From Corynebacterium pelargi (lineage in GTDB: Bacteria; Actinomycetota; Actinomycetes; Mycobacteriales; Mycobacteriaceae): DNA of 64,000 nucleotides. Each line of letters starts with the position of its first letter. The first letter of the stretch is position 1. Positions 22,846 to 31,911 of this stretch are shown piece after piece. The notes beneath the pieces were generated by a model. That model was given only the letters and a program-made list of their open reading frames with translations, was not told the DNA's origin and did not search any database. Location: the NCBI RefSeq assembly GCF_014635485.1, contig NZ_BMCX01000003.1, positions 1 through 64,000 on the forward strand, read 5' to 3'. The position numbers were made by a program, and so were the translations under genes.

Positions 22846-23688
22846 ATGATCCGCAAGCTCGCACGACCGATGATCGCATCGGTATATATCGCCGATGGTG
22901 CCGATACCGTCATGAACACCCAGGCACACGTCGATGCCACCGAGTCGGTAGTAAATAACGTCCGTTCCTTGCTGCCACGTCAGTACCGCACCTTCATCCC
23001 GAAGGACCCCGAGACCGTGGCCAAGGCTGTTGGCGGCACCAAGATCGGCGCCGGCGCCCTGCTGGCTCTTGGCAAGGCTCCTCGCCTGTCTGCCGCTGTG
23101 CTGGCTTTGCTTGCACTGCCCAGCTTGATCACCCGCAACGCCTTCTGGGCTGCTGATTCCCGCGAGGAGAAGGTTTCGCGCCGCCAGGGCTTCCTTACCA
23201 ACCTCGCGCTCATCGGTGGCCTGGCCATCACCAGCCTGGATACCGAAGGCAAGCCAGGCTTGAAGTGGCGCGCAGGCCACGCTGCCAAGGTGGCCAATAA
23301 GAAGGTGCAAAAGGCGCTGCCCACCAAGTCTGAGACCGAGAAGTTCACCGAGAACGCTCAGGAGCAGGCTTCTGCTTTCGCTGCATCTGCCAAGGACTGG
23401 ATCGGCGATGCCTCCGATAAGGTCGCCGAGGTTGCCGGCAACGCCAAGGATTATGTTGACGACAACAAAGACGACTGGCTCAAGAGCGCTCAGAAGAACT
23501 CCAAGGTAGCCAAGAAGAAGGTTGTGAAGGCTGCCGCCAAGGCTCAGGATCGTGCACAGGCCGCATTGGAAGACGCCGAGAAGGCATCTGGCCGTGCAGC
23601 CAAGAAGGCCGATAAGCGCTACGGCAAGCTGCAGAAGGACGCAGCAAAGGCTTTGAAGAAGGCCCAGAAGCGCGTGAAGAACATCTAA
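22846..23688 (+). CDS. DoxX-family membrane protein with a Lys/Ala-rich C-terminal tail
   Basis: 280 residues. The first 135 resemble DoxX: RPMIASVYIADGADTV, then hydrophobic helices around LLALGKAPRLSAAVLALLALP and GFLTNLALIGGLAI. From about residue 150 to the end it becomes a highly charged, Ala/Lys/Asp-rich segment without hydrophobic stretches (KKVVKAAAKAQDRAQ, RAAKKADKRYGKL), predicted long helix or coiled coil. That tail recalls LEA/histone-H1/HBHA-type sequences and is not part of ordinary DoxX proteins. The ribosome binding site AAGGAG lies 10 bases before the ATG. Function unknown. Confidence 0.85.
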   Translation: MIRKLARPMIASVYIADGADTVMNTQAHVDATESVVNNVRSLLPRQYRTFIPKDPETVAKAVGGTKIGAGALLALGKAPRLSAAVLALLALPSLITRNAFWAADSREEKVSRRQGFLTNLALIGGLAITSLDTEGKPGLKWRAGHAAKVANKKVQKALPTKSETEKFTENAQEQASAFAASAKDWIGDASDKVAEVAGNAKDYVDDNKDDWLKSAQKNSKVAKKKVVKAAAKAQDRAQAALEDAEKASGRAAKKADKRYGKLQKDAAKALKKAQKRVKNI

Positions 23689-23711
23689 GGCGTCTGCAAC
23701 GATCAACACCT

Positions 23712-23756
23712 CACCATTCGCCCCGCCGGAACTCTTGCTTCGGTGGGGCGTTGGTG
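23712..23756 (+). terminator. Terminator after the DoxX-like gene
   Basis: CACCA..CGCCCC pairs with GGGGCG.TGGTG, with CCG/CGG inside; a strong GC-rich stem 23 bases after the stop. The poor T-tract (GTTGGTG) makes it atypical. It overlaps the TTG/GTG codons that open the next reading frame, arguing against those as starts. Confidence 0.6.
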
Positions 23757-23825
23757 TGCCGGGGAACAAAACAGAGCCCTTGCAGCGTTGTACCTGATCC
23801 GGAGAGCAACAGAAAGGATGCGAGC

Positions 23826-26063
23826 ATTCCCAAGCAAGATCAAGCGGCGTTAGTTGCCGAGCAGGAAAACGTCGATAAGCTCATCGCTACCTTGGACCAA
23901 GAAGTTGCCCAGGCAAATGCGCGGCTCAAGGCCGTGATGCTCGAGGTAGATCCCTGCAACCCCGATGCCGAGGCACTCGTGCGCCGCGAAACCGAGTACC
24001 ACAGCCTGAACGAGAAAATCGATCGGCTGAACCTTGCGCAGCTTGGGTTGGTGTTTGGTCGCATCGATGTAGCCGATGTACCGGAACACCTGATTGATAA
24101 CCCGGTTGAGGGCCAACCTGGTGTAGATCGTCGCTATATCGGGCGCATGGGGCTGATGGACCGCGAGGATAATTACCGCACGCTGCTGCTCGACTGGCGT
24201 GCGCCCATGGCTCGCCCCTTCTATCTGGCCACCACCGCGCACCCAGAGGGCGTGCAGCTTCGGCGTCATATCCGCACCAAAGGCACGAAGGTCACTGGCG
24301 TTCACGATGAAGTGCTGTCAGGCCCTGGCAGTGCCGAAGGTTCCGGTGTAACCAGCGAGGCTGCCTTGCACGATGCGCTCGAAGCCGCGCGCACTGGCCA
24401 TATGGCCTCAATTGTGCAGACCATTCAGCGCGAACAAGACCAGATCATCCGCGATGAGCACCGCGGTGTGATGGTGGTAGAAGGTGGCCCTGGCACGGGT
24501 AAAACGGCGGTGGCCTTGCACCGGATTGCCTATCTGCTTTATACCTGGCGTGAGCAACTAGCCAAGACCGGCGTGTTGATCCTCGGCCCCAATGCCACCT
24601 TCTTGGAGTACATCTCGCGGGTGCTGCCGGAACTGGGTGAAACGGGCGTGGTGCTTTCTACCGTTGGGGATCTCTACCCAGGGGTCGAAGCCACTGCGGA
24701 GGAGTCCCTACTGGCCAGGGAAATCAAGGGCAGCGAGGAGATGGTGGTGCTCATTGATCGCCTGATCAAACATCACCAGCAGTTGCCGGAGAGCACGCGA
24801 AGCATCACTATCGACGGCTTGGAGCTTGCGCTTGAGCCGGCGATGGTCAAGGCCGCTCGCACCCGCGCAAGGAGGAGCCGAAAGCCGCATAATGAGGCCC
24901 GTCCGGCATTTTGCACCGCGCTTGCCGAGCAGATCGCCAACGCCATGCGCGATCGCATCGGCGCCGATCCCCTTGGCGGGAAGAACTTGCTGGGCGAAGG
25001 CGACTTAGCTGAGTTGCACGATGATGTGCGCCAAGCGCCGATCTTTGAGCAGCTTTGTGCTGAATTCTGGCCGGAGCTTGCCCCCACCACCGTGCTGGCG
25101 GAATTCTTTGAAGATCCATCGCTGATCCGGGCCATTGCCTTTGATTATGACGAAGATACCCAGCAAGCCCTCTATCGGCGCGATGGTGATGCTTGGGCAT
25201 CCTCCGATGCGGCTTTGTTAGATGAACTCGCCGCCCGAATCGGAGGTCTTGATCCGGAAGAGCAATTGGAGGCCCAGCGCAAGCGTTGGCGTGAGCAGGT
25301 GGCGGAAGCCGCCGAGGCCCTCGATGTGCTGACCGGTTCCCAGAACACCGACCTCGATGATGAAGCCGATGCTGAGATTTTGTCTGCCCATGATGTGGTG
25401 GATGCCGAGACCTTGGCGGCTCGTCAGGAGGTGCGCGACCAGCGCAGCACTGCCCAGCGCGCTGCAGAGGACCATCGATGGGCCTTTGGGCACGTCATTA
25501 TCGACGAAGCCCAGGAGCTCACCCCGATGGAGTGGCGCATGGTGTTTCGCCGGAGTCCCTCGCGTTGGATGACCATTGTGGGCGATCCTGCACAGACCGG
25601 CTCGCCTGCCGGTGTCGATGCGTGGGCTGACACGCTTGAGCCCTATGTGCAAGACCGCTTTCATACCCACCGACTCAGCGTGAATTATCGAACCCCGGTC
25701 GAGATCATGGAGCTTGCCCACCGCGTGCTCGATGTCTATGCACCTCATGCCCCCAAAGCCCAAGCTTTACGACGTTCCAATGAGCCCATCCGCTACTTCC
25801 CCGAGGGAAGTGACCCGCTCGCGATTGCCCGGGAGATACAACAGCGCGAGCCGGAGAGGCTGTGTGCCGTGATCGGCCCGGATGCCTTAGCTGGTGAAGG
25901 CATCCTTGGCATTAGTGCCGCCAAGGGCCTGGAGTTTGACCATGTCGTGTTGCTTGATCCGAAGGCCATGGTGGAAGAGTCACCCCAAGGGTGGCAGAAC
26001 CTCTATGTGGCCTGCACCCGCGCAACTCAGACCTTGAGCGTTATCGGCGAACTTCCCCTATAA
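23826..26063 (+). CDS. HelD/HelR-type RNA polymerase recycling ATPase (UvrD-like superfamily 1)
   Basis: HelD-type proteins pry stalled or drug-bound RNA polymerase off DNA; actinobacterial class II members include HelR, linked to rifamycin tolerance. An N-terminal coiled-coil arm (EQENVDKLIATLDQEVAQ) is followed by Walker A GGPGTGKT at 220-227, HVIIDEAQ with DEAQ at 560-563, VGDPAQTG, LSVNYRTP and a C-terminal VACTRATQTLSV motif. No ATG/GTG/TTG lies at the expected place: the ATT at 23826 follows AAAGGA by 7 bases and gives 745 residues, whereas TTG/GTG at 23751/23754 fall in a terminator stem. An 11-codon ORF starting ATG at 23818 overlaps it. Confidence 0.88.
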   Translation: MPKQDQAALVAEQENVDKLIATLDQEVAQANARLKAVMLEVDPCNPDAEALVRRETEYHSLNEKIDRLNLAQLGLVFGRIDVADVPEHLIDNPVEGQPGVDRRYIGRMGLMDREDNYRTLLLDWRAPMARPFYLATTAHPEGVQLRRHIRTKGTKVTGVHDEVLSGPGSAEGSGVTSEAALHDALEAARTGHMASIVQTIQREQDQIIRDEHRGVMVVEGGPGTGKTAVALHRIAYLLYTWREQLAKTGVLILGPNATFLEYISRVLPELGETGVVLSTVGDLYPGVEATAEESLLAREIKGSEEMVVLIDRLIKHHQQLPESTRSITIDGLELALEPAMVKAARTRARRSRKPHNEARPAFCTALAEQIANAMRDRIGADPLGGKNLLGEGDLAELHDDVRQAPIFEQLCAEFWPELAPTTVLAEFFEDPSLIRAIAFDYDEDTQQALYRRDGDAWASSDAALLDELAARIGGLDPEEQLEAQRKRWREQVAEAAEALDVLTGSQNTDLDDEADAEILSAHDVVDAETLAARQEVRDQRSTAQRAAEDHRWAFGHVIIDEAQELTPMEWRMVFRRSPSRWMTIVGDPAQTGSPAGVDAWADTLEPYVQDRFHTHRLSVNYRTPVEIMELAHRVLDVYAPHAPKAQALRRSNEPIRYFPEGSDPLAIAREIQQREPERLCAVIGPDALAGEGILGISAAKGLEFDHVVLLDPKAMVEESPQGWQNLYVACTRATQTLSVIGELPL

Positions 26064-26065
26064 CA

Positions 26066-26099
26066 AACACCCGCCTTCCTTGAAGGGAAGGCGGGTGTT
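26066..26099. terminator. Bidirectional terminator between the HelR-type gene and the universal stress gene
   Basis: A perfect 14-bp stem AACACCCGCCTTCC / GGAAGGCGGGTGTT with a six-base loop sits between two convergent genes and is followed on the plus strand by GTTTT. Confidence 0.93.
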
Positions 26100-26116
26100 G
26101 TTTTGCAGGTGTTTGC

Positions 26117-26557
26117 TTAGCTCACGGTGTGAACGATCATCACATCGCAGTCCGATTGGCGAGCTACATCGGCAGGCACCGAGCCGAGCAGGCGACCGGT
26201 GAGCGAGTTAATGCCGCGGTTGCCCACAACGAGCAGGTCGGCGCTGTTTTCGTTGACAATAGCCATGAGCGCTTCAACCGGGGTGCCGGGGCGGATTGCA
26301 GTTTCAATCTTCTGTGCACCGGCAGCGCGTGCGTGCTCTGCTGCCTTGTCCAGGTTCTGCTGCGCTGGGTCATTACCCAGCACCGTTACTGAGTCTTGGC
26401 GCAGCGTTTTCGAAGCGTCTTCCTTGCTTTCGTAGTAGGCACAGCCGACGATCAAGGTGGCGTCGAACGCTGCGGCGATCTTAGCGGCACGCTCCACGGC
26501 AAGCATGGAGGACTTGGAGCCGTCAGTGCCAACAACGATGGTGGAGTAATCGCTCAT
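26117..26557 (-). CDS. Universal stress protein (UspA family)
   Basis: A 146-residue single-domain Usp. VVGTDGSKSS at the N-terminus and the ATP-binding signature LVVGNRGINSLTGRLLGSVPADVARQS (G2xG9xGS/T pattern) mark the ATP-binding subclass. AAAGG precedes the ATG at 26557; the longer frame from 26590 is rejected. Mycobacteria have a similar gene between uvrB and uvrA. GAGCC/GGCTC forms a perfect 5-bp palindrome at 26591-26605 in its upstream region. Confidence 0.94.
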   Translation of the reverse strand: MSDYSTIVVGTDGSKSSMLAVERAAKIAAAFDATLIVGCAYYESKEDASKTLRQDSVTVLGNDPAQQNLDKAAEHARAAGAQKIETAIRPGTPVEALMAIVNENSADLLVVGNRGINSLTGRLLGSVPADVARQSDCDVMIVHTVS

Positions 26558-26696
26558 GAGAACCTTTCTGAAAGCAATATGTTTATTCAAAGAGCCCTTG
26601 AGGCTCGCAATGCTCCAAGTCTAACAACTTCCCGGCCACGTGCACGCCAAGGTGAGTATCAGCGCATCACTGGAGCACTGTGTTGGATCTGGCAGA

Positions 26697-28802
26697 TTAC
26701 ATGCCGGCGTCTTCAAGGCCACGCAATTCCTTCTTCAGATCCGCGATCTCATCGCGAAGCCGCCCAGCTAGTTCGAACTTCAATTCCCTAGCTGCGGCCG
26801 CCATTTCAGCGCTGAGTTCATCAATGAGGGTGCGCACCTGCTCTGTGGGCATGGCCGATACATCGCGACGTTGCGCCACCAAGGTATCGCCGCTCGCACT
26901 TGGTACTTCTTCCCCATTGGCCTCTGCCACCTGATCCAAAATATCTGCGATCTTCTTTCTTAAGGGCTGAGGATCAATGCCGTGCTCGGTGTTATAGGCG
27001 ATCTGCTTCTCGCGGCGGCGTTCCGTTTCATCGATGGCGTATTGCATCGACTCGGTGACCTTATCGGCATACATAATGACCTCGCCCGAAACATTGCGGG
27101 CAGCACGACCGATGGTTTGCACCAAGGACCGAGTAGAACGCAAAAAGCCTTCCTTGTCCGCATCCAGGATCGCCACCAGTGATACCTCGGGCAGGTCGAG
27201 GCCCTCGCGCAGGAGGTTGATGCCAACAAGCACGTCGTATTCACCCAGGCGCAGTTGGCGCAGCAGCTCGACGCGCTGCAGGGTGTCGATATCGGAGTGC
27301 AGGTAGCGCACCCTGATGCCGTTTTCCAGCAAATAATCGGTGAGGTCTTCTGCCATCTTCTTGGTCAAGGTGGTGACTAAGACGCGCTCTTGTTTCGCGG
27401 TGCGTTCGCGGATCTCGTGGATGAGATCGTCGATCTGCCCCCTGGTGGGTCGCACATCCACCTTGGGGTCCAACAGGCCGGTGGGGCGAATGACCTGCTC
27501 TACAAACTCACCGCCGGCGGCAGCCATCTCATAGTCGCCGGGTGTGGCCGAAAGGTAGACGGTTTGGCCGACGCGCGCTTCAAATTCTTCCCAGGTCAAT
27601 GGTCGGTTATCCAGCGCGGAAGGCAGGCGGAACCCGAATTCGACGAGGTTGCGCTTTCGCGACATATCACCTTCGAACATGCCGCCAATCTGTGGCACGG
27701 TCACGTGGGACTCGTCGATGATGGTGAGGAAGTCTTCAGGGAAATAATCTAAAAGCGTTGCCGGTGCGGATCCGGCAGGCCTGCCATCGAGGTGGCGAGA
27801 GTAGTTCTCAATGCCGGAGCAAAAGCCCACTTGCTCGATCATTTCCAGGTCGTATTCGGTGCGCATGCGAAGGCGCTGCGCTTCGAGCAATTTGCCGCGG
27901 TTTTCTAGATCTTCGAGGCGTTCGGCGAGCTCTTCTTTGATATCCGCGACGGCCTTTTCCATCCGTTCGGGCCCTGCCACGTAGTGGGTGGCTGGGAAAA
28001 TCCTGATCTCATCGACTTGTCGCACCACATCGCCTGTGAGCGGGTGGATGTAGTACAGGGAGTCGATCTCATCGCCGAAGAACTCCACTCTCACGGCGAG
28101 TTCTTCATAGGCGGGGATAATGTCTACCACATCCCCTTTCACCCGGAAGGCGCCGCGGGTAAAGCCCACGTCATTGCGGGCGTATTGGATATCCACTAAG
28201 AGGCGCAGGAAGCGATCGCGTTCTACTTCTTCACCTACTTTTAACACCACCGAACGATCCAGGTAGCTCTGCGGGGTGCCTAGGCCGTAGATGCAAGAAA
28301 CGGAGCTGACCACCACCACATCGCGACGAGAAAGCAGCGAACTCGTAGCGCGGTGGCGAAGCCGTTCTACGTCGTCGTTGATGGAGGAGTCTTTTTCGAT
28401 GTAGGTATCGGTTTGGGCGATATACGCCTCGGGTTGGTAGTAGTCGTAATAGCTTACGAAGTACTCCACCGCGTTATTGGGCAGTAATTGGCGCAACTCA
28501 TTGGCTAATTGGGCAGCCAGAGTTTTATTGGGCGCCATGACCAGGGTGGGGCGCTGTTGTTTTTCAATCAGCCACGCTGCCGTCGCGGATTTACCGGTAC
28601 CGGTGGCACCAAGTAAGACCACGTCGCGTTCGCCTTGGTTGAGGCGTTGATCCAGCTCGGCGATGGCCGTTGGTTGATCGCCGGCGGGTTCATATTCAGA
28701 CACCACCTCGAATACGCCATCGCTGCGTTCCACTTCCTCGACGGGGCGGAAATCTTCCAAATCGGCGTTGATCTTTTCGGGGTGCTCAGAAGCAAAAGCC
28801 AT
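26697..28802 (-). CDS. uvrB: Excinuclease ABC subunit B
   Basis: DNA helicase-like core of nucleotide excision repair. Walker [10 protein letters not shown], the beta-hairpin region [14 protein letters not shown] box, motifs V/VI ([30 protein letters not shown]) and the C-terminal UVR domain ([13 protein letters not shown]) are all present. It has 701 residues from the ATG at 28802. That ATG is 5 bases past the coaE stop. A TACAGT box spanning the coaE stop lies 7 bases upstream, allowing an extra leaderless start. No clear LexA box was seen. Confidence 0.97.
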   Translation of the reverse strand: MAFASEHPEKINADLEDFRPVEEVERSDGVFEVVSEYEPAGDQPTAIAELDQRLNQGERDVVLLGATGTGKSATAAWLIEKQQRPTLVMAPNKTLAAQLANELRQLLPNNAVEYFVSYYDYYQPEAYIAQTDTYIEKDSSINDDVERLRHRATSSLLSRRDVVVVSSVSCIYGLGTPQSYLDRSVVLKVGEEVERDRFLRLLVDIQYARNDVGFTRGAFRVKGDVVDIIPAYEELAVRVEFFGDEIDSLYYIHPLTGDVVRQVDEIRIFPATHYVAGPERMEKAVADIKEELAERLEDLENRGKLLEAQRLRMRTEYDLEMIEQVGFCSGIENYSRHLDGRPAGSAPATLLDYFPEDFLTIIDESHVTVPQIGGMFEGDMSRKRNLVEFGFRLPSALDNRPLTWEEFEARVGQTVYLSATPGDYEMAAAGGEFVEQVIRPTGLLDPKVDVRPTRGQIDDLIHEIRERTAKQERVLVTTLTKKMAEDLTDYLLENGIRVRYLHSDIDTLQRVELLRQLRLGEYDVLVGINLLREGLDLPEVSLVAILDADKEGFLRSTRSLVQTIGRAARNVSGEVIMYADKVTESMQYAIDETERRREKQIAYNTEHGIDPQPLRKKIADILDQVAEANGEEVPSASGDTLVAQRRDVSAMPTEQVRTLIDELSAEMAAAARELKFELAGRLRDEIADLKKELRGLEDAGM

Positions 28803-28807
28803 GGGCA

Positions 28808-29407
28808 CTACTGTACCGCGTGCAACCACTCCCAGAGTTTGGCCACCTCGGCCTCAAGCGCTTGTTCATCGCCTGAATTATCCACGAGATAATCAGCGCG
28901 GGCGCGACGCTGCTCATCCGGCATTTGGCGTTCGATGCGGGCCTTGGCATCGGATGCTTCCAACCCGCGGTAGGCCACGAGCCTGCGGATGCGCTCATCT
29001 GCTGGAACATCGACCACGATCACGCGATCGACCAAGGCATCGGAGTTGGTTTCAAGCAGCAGTGGGTGATCGAGCACCACGAGGGCTGCTTCATCGGCAC
29101 TATTGGCAGCCTCGAGCATCGTTTTGATGCGTTCGGCGATGGCCGGGTGGGTAATGGCGTTGAGCTTCGCGGTGGATGCTTCATCGCGAAAGGCACGCTT
29201 TGCCAGTTCTTGGCGGCGTAGGCTGCCATCGCTTTCGATGATGTCTTGGCCAAAAGCCTCGGCGAGTTCGGCTAGGACCGGACTTCCCGGCGCTACCACG
29301 TCGCGGGCGACTTGGTCGGCGTCGATAATATTCGCACCTTGTTCGCGCAGAAGTCGAGCCACTGTGCTTTTCCCGCTACCGATTCCGCCGGTCAGTCCTA
29401 TCTTCAT
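28808..29407 (-). CDS. coaE: Dephospho-CoA kinase
   Basis: Final step of CoA synthesis, phosphorylating the 3'-OH of dephospho-CoA. The P-loop GGIGSGKST is at residues 8-16, IDADQVAR follows and the lid region contains DHPLLLET. It has 199 residues from the ATG at 29407. A TACAAT box 9 bases before the ATG and no ribosome binding site suggest a very short or absent leader. uvrB follows directly. Confidence 0.95.
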   Translation of the reverse strand: MKIGLTGGIGSGKSTVARLLREQGANIIDADQVARDVVAPGSPVLAELAEAFGQDIIESDGSLRRQELAKRAFRDEASTAKLNAITHPAIAERIKTMLEAANSADEAALVVLDHPLLLETNSDALVDRVIVVDVPADERIRRLVAYRGLEASDAKARIERQMPDEQRRARADYLVDNSGDEQALEAEVAKLWEWLHAVQ

Positions 29408-29510
29408 AGTTTCGCCATTGTAGCGAAGTAGAAAACGTAACACACGCCACATTGCCAAGGTCGATGCAGGCGGGTCACAATTCCTATATAACTGAACTTG
29501 TCAGACGTCC

Positions 29511-29516
29511 TACAAT
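29511..29516 (+). promoter_or_regulatory. -10 box of the sialidase cassette
   Basis: TACAAT, about 30 bp before the GTG start. TTGTCAGAC (29499-29507) and TACAA form a loose inverted pair around it that could be an operator of a GntR-type regulator; this last point is speculative. Confidence 0.45.
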
Positions 29517-29541
29517 TATCTCTCTGATGCGGAGGACCCCG

Positions 29542-31842
29542 GTGAACGCACTTTCACCCTCACTGCATATCGATGCACCACTACCCCAAGCAATCGAAGG
29601 CACAGCTCTCGAACCCCTCGCCCAGTGCAGCCACGGCACCCTCCTGCTGCAATTCAGCTCCACCATCGACGGCACACTCTTGCGTATCGACGGCGCCTGT
29701 GGCCACATCGAATTAGGCATTGCAGGAGGCAGGATTGACGGCGCGGTGTGCGTCGACAAGCAAGAACGCCACATCGACGCCGAAGACACCCTCGGTATTG
29801 ACGACGGCAAACCCCACACCCTCGGCCTGGTGGCCAGCGCCGAAGGCCTTGCGCTCTACCTCGATGGCTACGCAGCGTTTCACACCACCCCGATTGGCTG
29901 GTTCAAGGAACTCCAGGTTCAACGTATTGCCACCGATCCTGCGGGCATCATGCAGGTCAGCGCATTGGACGTGTTCGAAGAAGCCCTCCAAGCCCCGCAG
30001 ATGGTAGCCAAAGCTCACCCGGCGGCACCCTTTGTGGAGTTCGCAGCCTCTCGCCTGTCTGATCGCGACGCACAACGCTGCGGCGCACTGCATTCCGGCG
30101 CCTGGCGTGCACGCTTTCGCTCCCGCGGTCTAGGCCAAGGCGGCACCATCATCGAAGCCGGCGGCGAGCACGGCACCCTCACCCTGGAGATGATCAACGG
30201 CGGATTGCGCTATAGCGCCAAAGACCAAGGCACCACGCTGGCAAGCGTTGAAGCCCCAGGCCACTGGGACGATGGCGAATGGCACGATGTGGTCTTAGTA
30301 TCCGGCCGCGGCGCCTTGGTGCTGTATGTGGATGGCTACCAAGTGGCACTGGCCCCTGGGGCATGCTTCTTTGCCGATGTCGCCCCCATCAAAGCCGTGA
30401 CCGTGGGCATGAACCTGGAACAAGCACGGCTTTTTGGCGAGGCCCAAACCGCGGCGATTTTCGACGCAGTGCTCAGCGACGCCCAGGTCAAGCGCCTTGC
30501 CGGGGTAAGCCCCATCGAAACCAGGGCACTATTTGATACTGGATTTCATGGATCCAAAAGCTACCGCATCCCCTCCCTGCTCCGGCTCGCATCGGGCGTG
30601 ATTCTTGCGGGAGCAGATCGCAGAGTCAGCATCGCCAACGACAGCCCCAACGATATCGACTTCGTGTTACGCCGCAGCCTCGACGATGGCCGCACCTGGG
30701 AGCCGATGCAAACGCTCATCGAATACCCCGGCGAAGGCCGTAAGGGCGCCAGCGTCATCGACTCCGTACTTGTTCAAGACCGCGAGAGCGGCAAAGTGAT
30801 CGTGCTCATCGATCACTTCCCCGGCGGCATTGGCCAACCAAACTGCGAAGTAGGCACCGGTTTTGATGATCAACGGCGCATGCTGCTGCATAACCGCCAG
30901 GGTGAGCAATTCCTGCTCAACACCGATGGCAGCGTGGTCACCCTCGATGGTCACAGCACCGAATACCGCGTTGATGCCAAGGGCAACGTTGCTGAAAACG
31001 ATCAGCCCGCAGGCAATATCTACCTCGCCTACGGCGTCGACCCCAACGAGAGCCTGTTGAGCCACCGCAGCGCCTATGTGCAGATGATCACCAGCGATGA
31101 CGACGGCGAAACGTGGAGCGATCCGGTCGATATCACCGCGGATATCAAGGCACCATGGATGCGCTTTATCGGCACCTCGCCTGGCAACGGCATCCAACTG
31201 CGCCACGGCGAACACGCCGGAAGGATCCTCGTGCCCGCCTACTACAACCATGAAGAAGGCAAAACTTTCTCCTGCTGTGCGCTCTACAGCGACGATGCCG
31301 GATCCACCTGGCACCGCGGCGCCTCGCCCAATGATGGCCGAGAGCTTTTTGGCGCCACCCTCGACTCGCGCGCGCTTGAAGACGACCGTGGATCCCTGCA
31401 TGAGTCCGTGCTGGTAGAAGATTCCCACGGGCGCGTGCATGTGTACATGCGCAATCAGCACCCCTCCGGGCGCGTCGGCCACGCAGTATCCACCGATGGA
31501 GGCGCCACCTGGGGCGACGTTGATTACCACCCCGAGCTCACAGAGATCTTCTCTCAGCCAAATGCCATTGAAGTTGATGTGGCAGGCGAGCCCGCAGTGG
31601 TGTTTGCCAATGCCTCACAGATGCTGCCCTTCCGCGGTTGCGGGGTATTGCGCCTGAGCTTCGATGAAGGCCGCACTTGGCCGCATAACCGCGTATTCCA
31701 GCCTCGGCACTACGTCTATCAGTGCATGACGCAACTGGACAATGGCGACATTGGGCTGTTGTGGGAACGCGAAACCCAGGGCCTGTTTTTTAGCCGGATC
31801 CCCCTTGCCTGGCTCCTCGCTTCGCGCCAAACCTCGAGCTAA
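29542..31842 (+). CDS. Sialidase (GH33) with N-terminal LamG-like modules and no export signal
   Basis: Exo-sialidase, 766 residues. The first 330 contain two lectin/LamG-like repeats, recognisable by TLGLVASAEGLALYLDGY and DVVLVSGRGALVLYVDGYQ. The beta-propeller begins with the Arg-triad motif SYRIPSLLRL (R342) and NDIDFVLRRS. Asp boxes are SLDDGRTW (379-386), SDDDGETW, SDDAGSTW, STDGGATW and SFDEGRTW, and YVYQC near 724-728 supplies the likely nucleophile Tyr. There is no signal peptide, membrane helix or LPXTG tail, so the enzyme should stay in the cytoplasm. GGAGG 6 bases before GTG sets the start. It is the first gene of a cassette with a NanT-like transporter. Confidence 0.93.
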   Translation: MNALSPSLHIDAPLPQAIEGTALEPLAQCSHGTLLLQFSSTIDGTLLRIDGACGHIELGIAGGRIDGAVCVDKQERHIDAEDTLGIDDGKPHTLGLVASAEGLALYLDGYAAFHTTPIGWFKELQVQRIATDPAGIMQVSALDVFEEALQAPQMVAKAHPAAPFVEFAASRLSDRDAQRCGALHSGAWRARFRSRGLGQGGTIIEAGGEHGTLTLEMINGGLRYSAKDQGTTLASVEAPGHWDDGEWHDVVLVSGRGALVLYVDGYQVALAPGACFFADVAPIKAVTVGMNLEQARLFGEAQTAAIFDAVLSDAQVKRLAGVSPIETRALFDTGFHGSKSYRIPSLLRLASGVILAGADRRVSIANDSPNDIDFVLRRSLDDGRTWEPMQTLIEYPGEGRKGASVIDSVLVQDRESGKVIVLIDHFPGGIGQPNCEVGTGFDDQRRMLLHNRQGEQFLLNTDGSVVTLDGHSTEYRVDAKGNVAENDQPAGNIYLAYGVDPNESLLSHRSAYVQMITSDDDGETWSDPVDITADIKAPWMRFIGTSPGNGIQLRHGEHAGRILVPAYYNHEEGKTFSCCALYSDDAGSTWHRGASPNDGRELFGATLDSRALEDDRGSLHESVLVEDSHGRVHVYMRNQHPSGRVGHAVSTDGGATWGDVDYHPELTEIFSQPNAIEVDVAGEPAVVFANASQMLPFRGCGVLRLSFDEGRTWPHNRVFQPRHYVYQCMTQLDNGDIGLLWERETQGLFFSRIPLAWLLASRQTSS

Positions 31843-31857
31843 ATCCCTTTCACGCTC

Positions 31858-31889
31858 GCCCCTCACACAAGCCCCTCACACAAGCCCCT
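31858..31889 (+). repeat. 13-bp tandem repeat between the sialidase and transporter genes
   Basis: GCCCCTCACACAA occurs twice head to tail and a third partial copy (GCCCCT) follows, in the 69-bp gap before nanT. The ribosome binding site AAAGGA follows it. Confidence 0.7.
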
Positions 31890-31911
31890 TGAACATAAAG
31901 GAACACATGCA

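Noticed and set aside
23718..23760. Rifamycin-associated element before the HelR-type gene
   Set aside because: The palindrome there is the terminator of the DoxX-like gene and does not match the element as I know it.
29452..29541. Upstream in-frame starts of the sialidase (as a possible signal peptide)
   Set aside because: The added residues are polar and Arg-rich without a hydrophobic core, so they do not form an export signal; GGAGG points to the GTG at 29542.
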